A stretch of 64,000 bases of DNA, from contig CANSYW010000001.1 in assembly GCA_947651395.1 (NCBI GenBank), positions 62,001 to 126,000 of the forward strand. Reading direction: 5' to 3'. The translations under genes and the position numbers were made by a program. Positions 16,324 through 25,553 of the stretch are shown piece by piece (within the stretch, counting starts at the first letter, position 1; each line of letters starts with the position of its first letter). The notes beneath the pieces are model-generated. The model was not told the DNA's origin and made no database searches. It saw only the letters and a list, made by a program, of their open reading frames with translations. Source of the stretch: an uncultured Pseudoflavonifractor sp. (lineage in GTDB: Bacteria > Bacillota > Clostridia > Oscillospirales > Oscillospiraceae).

Positions 16324-16863
16324 ATGGTCATTCTGGGTATCGACCCCGGCTTTGCCATTGTGGGCTTTGGCGTACTTTCCTCCCAGGGGGGCAAGCAGAA
16401 ACTTTTGTCCTGCGGCGCGGTCACCACTCCGGCCGGCCTGCCCTTACCCACCCGGCTCCTGCAGATCGAAAACGATATGGCCCAGCTCTTTGATACCTTC
16501 CATCCAGACGCTATGGCCATTGAGGAGCTCTTTTTTACCAACAATGTCACCACCGGCATCGGTGTGGCCCAGGCCCGGGGCGTCATTCTGACGGCGGCGG
16601 AACGGGCGGGGGTACCCATTTTTGAGTACAGCCCCTCGGAGGTAAAGTTGGCGGTGACGGGCTATGGCAAGGCGGAGAAACGTCAGGTGATGGATATGGT
16701 CAAGCGGCTCCTGGGGCTGTCTGCCGTCCCAAAGCCGGACGACGCCGCCGACGCGGTAGCTATCGCCCTGTGCCACGCCCGCTCGTACACCTCCCGGCTC
16801 CAGACGCCAAACGCGGCCCGGCCCGGCAGCGGCCGATATGCCGTAAAGCATCCCAGTAAATAG
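16324..16863 (+). CDS. ruvC: Holliday junction endonuclease RuvC
   Basis: 179 residues. RNase H-like fold with acidic residues in MVILGIDPGFAIVGFG (Asp 7), AIEELFF (Glu near 67) and the C-terminal KPDDAADAVAIALCH. Resolves Holliday junctions with RuvAB. The frame is open far upstream, but the ATG at 16324 after GAGGAGAAAGG is the family start. Cluster order ruvC-ruvA-ruvB. Confidence 0.95.
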   Translation: MVILGIDPGFAIVGFGVLSSQGGKQKLLSCGAVTTPAGLPLPTRLLQIENDMAQLFDTFHPDAMAIEELFFTNNVTTGIGVAQARGVILTAAERAGVPIFEYSPSEVKLAVTGYGKAEKRQVMDMVKRLLGLSAVPKPDDAADAVAIALCHARSYTSRLQTPNAARPGSGRYAVKHPSK

Positions 16864-16874
16864 GAGAGATCACG

Positions 16875-17480
16875 ATGTTTTATTATGTCAGCGGAACAGT
16901 CGCTCATCTGGCCCCTTATCTGGCGGTCATCGACTGTGGGGGAGTGGGCTACGCCTGCCGAACTACCAATGTAACTCTGAGCGCCCTTACCGTGGGCAAG
17001 CCGGGAAAGCTCTATACTTATCTGAACGTCCGGGAGGACGCGATGGAGCTCTATGGCTTTGCCACTGAGGAGGAGCTGAATTGCTACAAGATGCTCATCG
17101 GCGTCTCCGGGGTGGGGCCCAAGGCGGCTCTTTCCATTCTCTCCTCCACACCGCCTGACCGGCTGGCCCTGGCCATCATCACCGGAGACGAAAAGGTGCT
17201 CACCTCCGCCCCCGGTATCGGCAAGAAGATCGCCCAGCGCATCATCCTGGAGCTGAAAGACAAGCTGGCCAAAGGCCAGCTGGAGAGCATGGCAGGAGAG
17301 AGCTACGGCGGTACCGGAGTCACCCTCATTCCGGAGAACAAGGTCAGTGAAGCCTCTGCCGCGCTGGCTGTGCTGGGCTACTCTCAAAGCGAGATCGGCG
17401 TCGCACTGAAGGGCATCGACCTGGACAGCTTGACGCTGGAGCAGATCATCAAGCAGGCGCTGAAAAAGATGGTGAAATAA
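16875..17480 (+). CDS. ruvA: Holliday junction branch migration protein RuvA
   Basis: 201 residues. OB-fold start (MFYYVSGTVAHLAPYLAVIDCGGVGY), two helix-hairpin-helix motifs (LIGVSGVGPKAALSILS and LTSAPGIGKKIAQRIILELKDKL) and the C-terminal RuvB-binding helix bundle. Binds the four-way junction as a tetramer. Confidence 0.95.
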   Translation: MFYYVSGTVAHLAPYLAVIDCGGVGYACRTTNVTLSALTVGKPGKLYTYLNVREDAMELYGFATEEELNCYKMLIGVSGVGPKAALSILSSTPPDRLALAIITGDEKVLTSAPGIGKKIAQRIILELKDKLAKGQLESMAGESYGGTGVTLIPENKVSEASAALAVLGYSQSEIGVALKGIDLDSLTLEQIIKQALKKMVK

Positions 17481-17595
17481 GCGGTCAGGCCATGCTTTTC
17501 AAGTTCAACACATAAGGCGAAGAGGCCTTTCTGGACAGGCTCCGGGATCTGGTGGAGTCCCCGTAAGATAACTACCCTCAAAAGGAAGTGAGCGC

Positions 17596-18642
17596 TTGAG
17601 CATTGATTTTTCCGACACCGGCTTCGAGACCGAGGAGCCTTTGGTGGCCACATCCCTCCTACGGGAGGATGAAAACGAGGGGTCTCTGCGGCCCAAGACC
17701 TTAGTAGAATATATTGGCCAGGAGAAGGCCAAAGGGAATCTGGAGGTCTTCATCCAGGCCGCCAAGATGCGTTCCGAGCCCCTGGATCATGTCCTGCTTC
17801 ACGGCCCCCCGGGGCTGGGCAAGACCACTCTGGCCGGGATCATCGCCAACGAGATGGGAGTCAACATCCGCATCACCTCCGGCCCCGCCATTGAAAAGCC
17901 GGGTGATCTGGCGGCCCTGCTGACCAACCTCAATGAGAACGACATTCTCTTCGTGGATGAGATCCACCGGCTCAACCGCCAGGTGGAGGAGATCCTTTAC
18001 CCGGCCATGGAGGACTACGCCATTGACATCATTATCGGCAAGGGCCCTTCAGCCAATTCCATCCGGCTGGATCTGCCCAAGTTCACCCTGATCGGGGCCA
18101 CCACCCGGGCCGGCCAGCTCTCCGCCCCCCTCCGGGACCGGTTTGGCGTCACCCTGCGGCTGGAGCTCTACTCCCCGGAGGAACTGGCCAGGATCGTCTC
18201 CCGTTCGTCGGATATTCTGGAGGTTCCCATTGAGATGGACGGCGCCATGGAGATTGCCCGGCGAAGCCGGGGCACTCCCCGGATCGCCAACCGTATGCTC
18301 CGACGGGTCCGGGATTTTGCCCAGGTAAAGGCGGGCGGCGTCATCACACGGAGCGTAGCCGACCAGGCCCTGTCCGCTTTGGAGGTAGACCGTCTGGGAC
18401 TGGATGCGGTGGATCGGCGTATGCTCTCCAGTATCATTGAAAATTACCGGGGCGGCCCGGTGGGCCTGGAGACCCTGGCCGCCACCATCAACGAGGAATC
18501 CGTGACCCTGGAGGATGTATACGAGCCGTACCTGATGCAGCTCGGCTTCCTCACCCGTACCCCCCGGGGGCGGTGCGTCACCTCCAAGGCCTACGAGCAT
18601 TTGGGTATCCCCTTTATCGGAATGGAGCAAATCACATTGTAA
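17596..18642 (+). CDS. ruvB: Holliday junction DNA helicase RuvB, TTG start
   Basis: 348 residues. AAA+ ATPase: Walker [14 protein letters not shown], Walker [11 protein letters not shown], sensor [18 protein letters not shown], and a C-terminal winged helix ([13 protein letters not shown]). No ATG or GTG is available in frame near the conserved start; TTG at 17596 follows GGAAGTGAG. A 115-bp gap separates it from ruvA. Confidence 0.95.
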   Translation: MSIDFSDTGFETEEPLVATSLLREDENEGSLRPKTLVEYIGQEKAKGNLEVFIQAAKMRSEPLDHVLLHGPPGLGKTTLAGIIANEMGVNIRITSGPAIEKPGDLAALLTNLNENDILFVDEIHRLNRQVEEILYPAMEDYAIDIIIGKGPSANSIRLDLPKFTLIGATTRAGQLSAPLRDRFGVTLRLELYSPEELARIVSRSSDILEVPIEMDGAMEIARRSRGTPRIANRMLRRVRDFAQVKAGGVITRSVADQALSALEVDRLGLDAVDRRMLSSIIENYRGGPVGLETLAATINEESVTLEDVYEPYLMQLGFLTRTPRGRCVTSKAYEHLGIPFIGMEQITL

Positions 18643-18663
18643 TTGTAAAGGAGCCTGGTTTTT

Positions 18664-20016
18664 ATGGGTAAACTCTTTGGAACAGACGGGATCCGTGGGG
18701 TAGTCAACGAAAACCTCGACGCGGAGCTGGCCTTTGAAGTGGGCTGTGCCACGGCCCAGGTGCTCTCCGGTGCCACAGGGAAGAAAAAGCCCCTCGTCAC
18801 CATCGGCAAGGATACCCGCATCTCCTCCGACCTTCTGGAGGGCGCCCTGATCGCGGGCCTGTGCTCCGCCGGGGCGGATGTGCTTCATCTGGGGGTCATC
18901 CCCACCCCGGCCGTGGCCTTTCTCACCATTGCCAATAAGGCCGACGCGGGTATCGTCATCTCCGCGTCTCACAATCCCTTTGAGCATAACGGCATCAAAA
19001 TATTTAACGGTCAGGGCTTCAAACTCTCCGACGCCCTGGAAAATGAGATCGAGGACATCATCCTGTTCAACAAAAAATCCTCTCTGCGCACCGGGGCGGA
19101 CATCGGCAAGGTCACCTACGCCGACCAGCAGGAGGCGGACGCCTATATCGATCACCTGGTATCCACCGTCGACACCGATCTGGCCGGCATGCGCATTCTG
19201 GTGGACTGCGCCAACGGCGCCGCTTCCGCCACCGCAGCCAAGCTCTTTGACCGTTTTTCCAAACTCCACACCGACATTATCAACGCCGACCCTGACGGGA
19301 TCAACATCAACCGGGACTGCGGCTCCACCCACATCGACCACCTGTGCGCCATGGTGACGGCGGGGAAGTATGATATGGGCATCGCCTTTGACGGCGACGC
19401 CGACCGCTGCCTCGCGGTGGACGATCAGGGCAATTTGCTGGACGGCGACCAGGTCCTGGCCATCTGCGGCGCCGACTTGCGGAGCAGGGGAGAGCTGACC
19501 GGGGACGCCATCGTTGCCACCGTTATGAGCAATCTGGGACTGCGTATCTACGCCAAGGAACAGGGCCTTACCCTTCTTTGCACCGATGTGGGCGACCGGA
19601 ATGTGCTGGAGGAGATGGAGCGGGGCGGCTTTGTCCTGGGCGGAGAGCAGTCGGGCCACACCATCTTCCGCAAATATGCCACCACCGGCGACGGCGAGCT
19701 CACCGCCCTTCAGCTTTTGGCTGTGGTCCACAAATCCGCCAAACGCGCCTCCCAGCTGGCCTCCTTGTGTGAGCGCTGCCCCCAGGTGCTCATCAATGTC
19801 CCTATCCCCAGCAAGGAAAAGAAGGAGGAGATCATGATCTCTCCGGTCCTTCAAACCGCCGTCACCGATGTGGAGTCAGCCCTTGCCGATACCGGCCGGG
19901 TCCTGGTTCGCCCCTCGGGCACCGAGCCTTTGATCCGGGTCATGGTGGAGGCCAGGGAGGAGTCCGTCGCCCGATCCTCGGCGGAAAAATTGGCGGATTT
20001 GATAAAAAATCTCTGA
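18664..20016 (+). CDS. glmM: Phosphoglucosamine mutase
   Basis: 450 residues. Four-domain phosphohexomutase: FGTDGIRGVVNE, the phosphoserine loop ISASHNPFEHNGIKIF (Ser near 101), metal-binding DGDADRCLAVD, sugar-binding GGEQSGH and phosphate-binding RPSGTEPLIRVMVEA. Converts glucosamine-6-P to glucosamine-1-P for UDP-GlcNAc. 21 bp after ruvB, probably co-transcribed. Confidence 0.95.
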   Translation: MGKLFGTDGIRGVVNENLDAELAFEVGCATAQVLSGATGKKKPLVTIGKDTRISSDLLEGALIAGLCSAGADVLHLGVIPTPAVAFLTIANKADAGIVISASHNPFEHNGIKIFNGQGFKLSDALENEIEDIILFNKKSSLRTGADIGKVTYADQQEADAYIDHLVSTVDTDLAGMRILVDCANGAASATAAKLFDRFSKLHTDIINADPDGININRDCGSTHIDHLCAMVTAGKYDMGIAFDGDADRCLAVDDQGNLLDGDQVLAICGADLRSRGELTGDAIVATVMSNLGLRIYAKEQGLTLLCTDVGDRNVLEEMERGGFVLGGEQSGHTIFRKYATTGDGELTALQLLAVVHKSAKRASQLASLCERCPQVLINVPIPSKEKKEEIMISPVLQTAVTDVESALADTGRVLVRPSGTEPLIRVMVEAREESVARSSAEKLADLIKNL

Positions 20017-20054
20017 TTTTTTTCTCTGTATGGGCACAAATGCCCAAAAGTCCC

Positions 20055-20083
20055 TTGACAAATCGGGAAAATTTTGTTATATA
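20055..20083 (+). promoter_or_regulatory. sigma-A promoter of sigH
   Basis: TTGACA (20055-20060), 17 bp, TATATA (20078-20083). Confidence 0.8.
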
Positions 20084-20104
20084 AAAGTAAAGGAAGGGTG
20101 TGAC

Positions 20105-20698
20105 ATGGAACCTCGCAGCCAGCAATCGGACGAGATCTTGCGGCATATGGCCGCGTCAGGAGACCGAGGGGCGGAGGAATGCCTTGTCGCACGGTATACC
20201 CGCCTGGTTCGCGCCTGCGCCCGCCCCTATTTTCTGGCGGGGGGCGACAGCGAGGATTTGATCCAGGAAGGAATGATCGGTCTGCTTTCCGCCATTCGGG
20301 GCTATGACCCTGACCGGGAGGCTGGCTTCCGTACTTACGCGGAGACATGTATTCGCAATCGGCTCCTTGCCGCTGTACGGACCGCGGCAAGAGACAAGCA
20401 CCGCGCCCTAAACCACTCACTTTCTCTCGACGATCCCGTTCTTGAGGGGAATCTTGATCCATCTGATCCGGGCGCCCCTAAAACCCCGGAGGATCTCCTG
20501 ATCGGCAGGGAGGAGCGGGAGGATCGGATGAGAGCCCTTCGGAGCAGGCTTTCCGGCTTTGAGAAAACTGTATTGGAATTTTATCTGGCAGGCTTTTCTC
20601 AAAGCGAAATTGCCCAACGGGTGGGAAAACCTCTCAAATCGGTAGACAACGCTGTTCAGCGCATCCGGCGCAAAGCAACCCCCTTTTTTGCCCTGTAG
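20105..20698 (+). CDS. sigH: RNA polymerase sigma factor SigH (stage 0 sporulation)
   Basis: 197 residues. Sigma-70 region 2 with YFLAGGDSEDLIQEGMIGLLSAIRGYDP, and region 4 helix-turn-helix FSQSEIAQRVGKPLKSVDNAVQRIRRKA. Residue pattern and length follow Bacillus SigH (including the RDKHRALNHSLSLDDP stretch after region 2). It drives entry into sporulation. The ATG at 20105 has AAAGGAAGGG upstream and lies 21 bp from the -10 box. Confidence 0.9.
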   Translation: MEPRSQQSDEILRHMAASGDRGAEECLVARYTRLVRACARPYFLAGGDSEDLIQEGMIGLLSAIRGYDPDREAGFRTYAETCIRNRLLAAVRTAARDKHRALNHSLSLDDPVLEGNLDPSDPGAPKTPEDLLIGREEREDRMRALRSRLSGFEKTVLEFYLAGFSQSEIAQRVGKPLKSVDNAVQRIRRKATPFFAL

Positions 20699-20850
20699 AC
20701 GGGCAACTCCAATCACTGCGGGCCTCTGTACCTGAGGCTGGTAAAGTTTTCGGCGATTTCAGCGATAGCTGAGCGCAATATTACACTGTCCCAGCGCAAA
20801 TCGGAATGTATCCGGGCTTGGGCAAATGAGTCAGAGAGAGGGTTATAGAC

Positions 20851-21135
20851 ATGTACGAAGACAAGACACTTGTATGCAAGGAATGCGGGCAGGAGTTCGT
20901 ATTCACCGCCGGTGAGCAGGAGTTCTATGCGGAGCGCGGTTTCCAGAACGAGCCTCAGCGCTGCAAGACCTGCCGCGATGCCCGCAAGGCCGCTGCCCGT
21001 GGCCCCCGCGAGTACTTCACCGCCACCTGCGCCCGCTGCGGCGGAGAGGCCAAGGTGCCCTTTGAGCCCAAGTCCGACCGTCCTGTGTATTGCAGCGAGT
21101 GCTTTGCCAAGATGCGCGAGGAAGAGCAGGGCTGA
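20851..21135 (+). CDS. Double zinc-ribbon protein (zf-trcl type)
   Basis: 94 residues with two Cys-x2-Cys...Cys-x2-Cys knuckles: CKEC...CKTC at residues 9-42 and CARC...CSEC at 59-86. Matches the small Clostridial probable-zinc-ribbon family; role unknown. The 150-bp gap before it holds no clear promoter. Confidence 0.8.
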   Translation: MYEDKTLVCKECGQEFVFTAGEQEFYAERGFQNEPQRCKTCRDARKAAARGPREYFTATCARCGGEAKVPFEPKSDRPVYCSECFAKMREEEQG

Positions 21136-21150
21136 CTTTTCTGAAGTTTG

Positions 21151-21184
21151 AAAGGGAGGAGACGCAGACGCGTCTCCTCCCTTT
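21151..21184 (+). terminator. Intrinsic terminator after the zinc-ribbon gene
   Basis: 15-bp stem AAAGGGAGGAGACGC / GCGTCTCCTCCCTTT with a 4-nt loop, running into T-rich sequence. Confidence 0.85.
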
Positions 21185-21201
21185 TGCGTCTTCTCTTTTT
21201 C

Positions 21202-21230
21202 TTGTGAAATGCTCTCTTCGGTGATATACT
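21202..21230 (+). promoter_or_regulatory. sigma-A promoter of coaX
   Basis: TTGTGA (21202-21207), 17 bp, TATACT (21225-21230). Confidence 0.75.
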
Positions 21231-21260
21231 ATACAGGAATGAAAGAAAGGAGCTGGATTT

Positions 21261-22046
21261 ATGATCCTCACCGCCGATATCGGAAATTCCACCACCACAC
21301 TGGCTCTGTTTGAAGAGGGGGGACGGTTGGCGTTACGTTCCACCACCTCCACCGACCCTCATACCACCGGCGACCAGTTTGCCATCCAGCTTTTTTCCCT
21401 GTTTCAGCTTCATCGTGTGGAGCCGGGGCAGATCACGGGGGGCATCATCGCCAGCGTGGTCCCGCCTGTGACCGCCGCCATGGCCCAGGCGGTGGAACGT
21501 CTCACCGGCAGGCCGCCCCTCATTGTGGGCGCGGGTATCCGCACGGGGCTGGACATTCGCTCCGACATGCACGCACAGTTGGGTGCGGATATTGTGGCCT
21601 ACTGTGTGGGCGCCGTCCACAAGTTTGACAAATGCCCCACACCCGTCATCGTGGTGGATCTGGGCACCGCCATCACCTTTTCTGTGCTCAGGGGCAATGT
21701 GTATGAGGGCTGCGTTATTGCCCCCGGCGTCCGCGTGGGACTGGAAGCGCTGTCCCGTCAAGCGGCGGAGCTTCCCCACATCTCGCTGGCCCCTCCCGCG
21801 TCTCTGCTGGGGCGCAACACCGTGGACGCCATGCAGTCCGGCGTCATATACGGAAACGCCAGTCTGATGGACGGGATGCTATCCCGGCTGGACGAGAATC
21901 TGGGCGCCACCGCCACCGTCATTGCCACGGGAAGCTTTGCCGCCGATGTGGTGCCCTATTGCCGCCACGCCATTCAGCAGGATCCCGATCTGCTTTTGAA
22001 CGGGCTCTATCTGCTCTATCAGAAAAATACCGATCCCCGCCGCTGA
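21261..22046 (+). CDS. coaX: Type III pantothenate kinase
   Basis: 261 residues. ASKHA ATPase: MILTADIGNSTTTLALF phosphate loop, TTGDQF, VVDLGTAITFSVL, GCVIAPGVRVGLEALSRQAAELP. Phosphorylates pantothenate, the first step to coenzyme A, with a monovalent cation. GAAAGGAG precedes the ATG. Monocistronic between its own promoter and the next one. Confidence 0.93.
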   Translation: MILTADIGNSTTTLALFEEGGRLALRSTTSTDPHTTGDQFAIQLFSLFQLHRVEPGQITGGIIASVVPPVTAAMAQAVERLTGRPPLIVGAGIRTGLDIRSDMHAQLGADIVAYCVGAVHKFDKCPTPVIVVDLGTAITFSVLRGNVYEGCVIAPGVRVGLEALSRQAAELPHISLAPPASLLGRNTVDAMQSGVIYGNASLMDGMLSRLDENLGATATVIATGSFAADVVPYCRHAIQQDPDLLLNGLYLLYQKNTDPRR

Positions 22047-22072
22047 CGCCGGAGAAAAATAGCCCCGGAGGG

Positions 22073-22101
22073 TTGCTTTTTCTCTGCATCCACCCTATAA
22101 T
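22073..22101 (+). promoter_or_regulatory. sigma-A promoter of the aminotransferase gene
   Basis: TTGCTT (22073-22078), 17 bp, TATAAT (22096-22101). Confidence 0.75.
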
Positions 22102-22161
22102 AGCCGCAAGCGACTGCCATCTTTAGCATGTCAAACTAGTTTTTACCGGGAGGAATGAACG

Positions 22162-23352
22162 TTGAAAGAGCTTTCTCATATTGCCAGGGAGGTGCGCGCC
22201 TCCACCACTATGGCCATTGACAGCCTCTATAAGCAGATGAAGGCGGAGGGGCAGAACGTCATCGGCTTTGCCGCGGGTGAACCGGATTTTCCCACCCCCG
22301 ACCACATCAAGCAGGCCGCCTTTCAGGCCATCCAGGACAATTTCACCCGCTACACCCCCGCCTCCGGCACCCTGGAGCTGAAAGCCGCCGCCTGCGCCCG
22401 GATAAAGGCCGACTGCGGCGTGGAGTATACCCCCGACCAGGTGGTCGTCTCCAGCGGTGCGAAGCATGTGCTCTATCTGGCCCTCCGTGCCCTGATCGAC
22501 CCCGGAGATGAAGTTATTCTTCCCACCCCCGCCTGGGTCAGCTACTATGAACTGATCCGCATGGTAGGCGGCGTACCGGTGACCGTTCCCACCACGGAGG
22601 GGGAGGCCTTTAAGCTCTCCCCGGAGAAACTGGAGGCGGCCGTCACCCCCAGGACCAAAGCGCTTATCCTCAACAATCCCTCCAACCCCACCGGAATGGT
22701 ATATGACGCCGACCAGCTCAACGCTTTGACCCGGGTGTGCATCAAACACGATCTCTACATCATCTCCGACGAGATCTACAGCAACCTCGTCTACGATGGA
22801 AAGCCCTTCACCAGTGTGGCCTCGCTGGGTGGGGACATAAAGGAACGTACCATCTTGATCAACGGCGTATCCAAGTCTTACGCCATGACCGGCTGGCGCA
22901 TTGGCTATGCCATGGCCCGGCCCGACATTGCCAGGATCATGTCCAACTATGTCAGCCACTCCACCAGTTCCCCCTGCGCCGTCTCCCAAAAGGCCGCCCT
23001 GGCCGGACTCACCGCGCCTCAGGACAAGGTCTATGAAATGCGGGAGGCCTTTGAGGCCCGGCGCAACTACATGGTGGAGCGCATGAACGCCATTGAGGGG
23101 GTAAGCTGCATCAAGCCTGAGGGCGCCTTCTATGTGATGATGAATATCGAAAAGCTTCTGGGCCGGACCATTGACGGCGTCACCATCCGAAGCGGCAACG
23201 ACTTTGCGACCGCCTTCCTCAAAGGCGGCCTGGTGGCTGTGGTACCGGGGGAGGGCTTCGAAGCGCCCGGCTTTGTCCGTTGGTCCTACGCCGCCTCCAT
23301 GGAGAACATCCAAGAGGGCCTGGATCGGCTGGAGCGGTTCCTGCATCGATAA
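22162..23352 (+). CDS. PLP-dependent aminotransferase, aspartate aminotransferase family (class I, Ib), TTG start
   Basis: 396 residues. Fold type I aminotransferase: FAAGEPDFPTPDHI, YTPASGTLELK, NNPSNPTGMVY (cofactor Asn), ISDEIYSNLVY, the PLP Lys in GVSKSYAMTGWRIGY, and RWSYAAS with the carboxylate-binding Arg. Likely aspartate/oxaloacetate transamination; whether it can also take histidinol phosphate, given the missing hisC, cannot be judged. GGGAGGA at 22148-22154 lies 7 nt before the TTG; the nearby ATG at 22155 is out of frame. Confidence 0.9.
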   Translation: MKELSHIAREVRASTTMAIDSLYKQMKAEGQNVIGFAAGEPDFPTPDHIKQAAFQAIQDNFTRYTPASGTLELKAAACARIKADCGVEYTPDQVVVSSGAKHVLYLALRALIDPGDEVILPTPAWVSYYELIRMVGGVPVTVPTTEGEAFKLSPEKLEAAVTPRTKALILNNPSNPTGMVYDADQLNALTRVCIKHDLYIISDEIYSNLVYDGKPFTSVASLGGDIKERTILINGVSKSYAMTGWRIGYAMARPDIARIMSNYVSHSTSSPCAVSQKAALAGLTAPQDKVYEMREAFEARRNYMVERMNAIEGVSCIKPEGAFYVMMNIEKLLGRTIDGVTIRSGNDFATAFLKGGLVAVVPGEGFEAPGFVRWSYAASMENIQEGLDRLERFLHR

Positions 23353-23358
23353 TTTTTT

Positions 23359-23401
23359 CACAAAAAGGTGGATAAGGCTTGCCCCTGTCCGCCTTTTTGT
23401 G
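23359..23401 (+). terminator. Terminator-like hairpin overlapping the pfkA promoter
   Basis: 14-bp stem (23359-23372 with 23388-23401, one G-U pair) whose 3' arm contains TTTTT. The -35 box of the pfkA promoter lies in the loop. Confidence 0.6.
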
Positions 23402-23408
23402 GTAAAAT
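23379..23408 (+). promoter_or_regulatory. sigma-A promoter of pfkA-fba
   Basis: TTGCCC (23379-23384), 18 bp, TAAAAT (23403-23408); leader of about 115 nt. Confidence 0.6.
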
Positions 23409-23526
23409 ATATTTTACTTTCCGAGTTGAGAGTTTCGTGTAAGACGGTCAGATCGGCCTTTGGCCACACGTCGCCGGATTTGGATCGGATGATATGGGAT
23501 CGACCGCATGAAAGGGGTAATTTGAT

Positions 23527-24513
23527 ATGGAGAACGCAGTTCGCCGAATCGGCGTATTGACCAGCGGAGGGGATGCCCCCGGCATGAACGCCGCCATTCG
23601 GGCGGTGGTGCGTACCTGCACGTATTTGGGGATCGAGTGTGTGGGCATCCGCCGGGGCTTTAACGGCCTCATCAACGGCGACGCCGATGTTTTGACCTAT
23701 AGCCGGGTCAGCGGTCTGACCCGGATGGGCGGCACCATGCTCTATTCCGCCCGCAGCGAAGAGTTCCGCACGGATGCCGGTATGCAAAAGGCTGTCAACA
23801 CCTGTAAGCTTCTGGGGCTTGACGGCATTGTGGGCATCGGCGGCGACGGCACCTTCCGGGGCCTTCACGACCTGGCGGAGCGCGGCATTGCCGTTATCGG
23901 GATCCCCGGCACCATCGACAACGACATCGCCTGCTCCAGCTATACCATCGGGTATGACACCGCCTGCAACACCGCTGTGGAGTGTATCGACAAGCTTCAG
24001 GACACCATGCAGTCCCACGAGCGCTGCTCTGTGGTGGAGGTCATGGGCCACCGGGCCGGCCATCTGGCCCTCTATGTAGGCCTTTCCTGCGGCGCCACCG
24101 CCGTTCTCATTCCGGAAAAGCCGGTGGATTTTGAGGAGGACGTTATTGAGCCCATCCGTCGGGCCCGCCTCACCGGACGCACCCACTACATGGTCATTGT
24201 GGCCGAGGGTGTGGGCAGCTCCTATGAGGTAGCCGCCAAGATCAAGGAGGCCACCGCTCTGGATACCCGGGTCACCGTACTGGGCCATATCCAGCGGGGC
24301 GGCGCGCCCTCTTCCCGTGACCGGGTCAATGCCACCCATATGGGCTATTCCGCCGTTATGCTCCTGGCCAACGGAAAGACCGACCGCGTGGTCTGCCAGC
24401 AGAACAGCCAGTATATGGACTTTGATATCCGGGAGGCCCTGAGCATGAAGAAGGGCATCGACGAGGATAAGTACACTGTCATGCGCACCATGATCGGGCA
24501 GGGCACTGTCTGA
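23527..24513 (+). CDS. pfkA: 6-phosphofructokinase (ATP-dependent)
   Basis: 328 residues. GVLTSGGDAPGMNAAIRAVV (ATP site), GGDGTFRG, PGTIDNDI (catalytic Asp), GHRAGHLAL and GHIQRGGAPSSRDR motifs of PfkA. The Gly in GGDGT indicates ATP rather than pyrophosphate as donor. Commits fructose-6-P to glycolysis. GAAAGGGGTAA precedes the ATG. fba follows 36 bp later. Confidence 0.95.
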   Translation: MENAVRRIGVLTSGGDAPGMNAAIRAVVRTCTYLGIECVGIRRGFNGLINGDADVLTYSRVSGLTRMGGTMLYSARSEEFRTDAGMQKAVNTCKLLGLDGIVGIGGDGTFRGLHDLAERGIAVIGIPGTIDNDIACSSYTIGYDTACNTAVECIDKLQDTMQSHERCSVVEVMGHRAGHLALYVGLSCGATAVLIPEKPVDFEEDVIEPIRRARLTGRTHYMVIVAEGVGSSYEVAAKIKEATALDTRVTVLGHIQRGGAPSSRDRVNATHMGYSAVMLLANGKTDRVVCQQNSQYMDFDIREALSMKKGIDEDKYTVMRTMIGQGTV

Positions 24514-24549
24514 TCTTTCCCCCATAAAAAAGTAAAGGAGTTTTGTATC

Positions 24550-25485
24550 ATGCCTCTGGTCACATCTGCTGAAATGTTCCGCAAAGCCTACGACGGCGGC
24601 TACGCCATCGGCGCGTTCAACGTCAACAACATGGAGATCGTCCAGGCCATCACCGAGGCCGCCGCCGAGGTGAAGGCTCCCATCATCCTTCAGGCCTCCG
24701 CCGGAGCCCGCAAGTACGCCAAGGGCGTCTATCTGCGTAAGCTGGTAGAAGCCGCCGTGGAGGACACCGGTCTTCCCATCGTACTCCATCTGGATCATGG
24801 CGCCGACTTTGATACCTGCAAGGACTGCATTGACAGTGGCTTTACCTCTGTGATGATCGACGCCTCCTCCAAGCCCTTTGAGGAGAACATCGCCATCACC
24901 CGCAAGGTGGTGGAGTATGCCCACGACCACGGTGTGGTGGTGGAGGCTGAGTTGGGCGCGCTGGCCGGCATTGAGGACGATGTGCAGGTCTCCGCCGAGG
25001 ACTCCCATTACACCCGCCCTGAGGAGGTGGAGGAGTTCGTATCCGGCACCGGTTGCGACTCCCTGGCCATCGCCATCGGCACCAGCCACGGGGCCTATAA
25101 GTTCAAGCCCGGCACCGACCCCAAGCTCCGCTTTGACATTCTGGAGGAGGTCTCCAGGCGTCTGCCCGGCTTCCCCATCGTGCTCCACGGCGCCTCCTCG
25201 GTGCCTCAGCGCTTTGTAAAGATCATCAACGAGCACGGCGGCAAGATGCCCGGCGCCATTGGCGTTCCCGAGGATCAGCTCCGTCAGGCCGCCCGGCTGG
25301 CGGTGTGTAAGATCAACATTGACTCCGATCTGCGTCTGGGCATGACCGCGGGGATCCGGGAGCACTTTGACACTCACCCCGATCACTTTGATCCCCGCCA
25401 ATATATGGGCGACGGCCGTGCCTATATCAAGGAGATCGTCAAGGACAAGATTGTCAACGTCCTGGGCTGTGACGGCAAGGCCTGA
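24550..25485 (+). CDS. fba: Class II fructose-bisphosphate aldolase
   Basis: 311 residues. AFNVNNMEIVQAI, LHLDHGADFDTCKDCIDSGFTSVMIDAS (catalytic Asp and zinc His), GALAGIEDD, GTSHGAYKF and VLHGASSVP (zinc and phosphate binding). Splits fructose-1,6-bisphosphate, directly downstream of the kinase that makes it. AAAGGAG precedes the ATG. Confidence 0.95.
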   Translation: MPLVTSAEMFRKAYDGGYAIGAFNVNNMEIVQAITEAAAEVKAPIILQASAGARKYAKGVYLRKLVEAAVEDTGLPIVLHLDHGADFDTCKDCIDSGFTSVMIDASSKPFEENIAITRKVVEYAHDHGVVVEAELGALAGIEDDVQVSAEDSHYTRPEEVEEFVSGTGCDSLAIAIGTSHGAYKFKPGTDPKLRFDILEEVSRRLPGFPIVLHGASSVPQRFVKIINEHGGKMPGAIGVPEDQLRQAARLAVCKINIDSDLRLGMTAGIREHFDTHPDHFDPRQYMGDGRAYIKEIVKDKIVNVLGCDGKA

Positions 25486-25506
25486 TCTTGATTGCATAAT
25501 AGGGAA

Positions 25507-25539
25507 GGGGCGCGGTCAGGTTGACCGCGCCCCTTTTTT
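25507..25539 (+). terminator. Intrinsic terminator after fba
   Basis: 12-bp stem GGGGCGCGGTCA / TGACCGCGCCCC, 3-nt loop, then six T. Confidence 0.92.
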
Positions 25540-25553
25540 CTTTGTTTTCCCTT

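Noticed and set aside
22123-25497. A 1124-codon open frame on the minus strand
   Set aside because: It runs antisense to the aminotransferase, pfkA and fba genes. Its Gly/His/Leu-rich translation is a codon-bias shadow and it has no domain.
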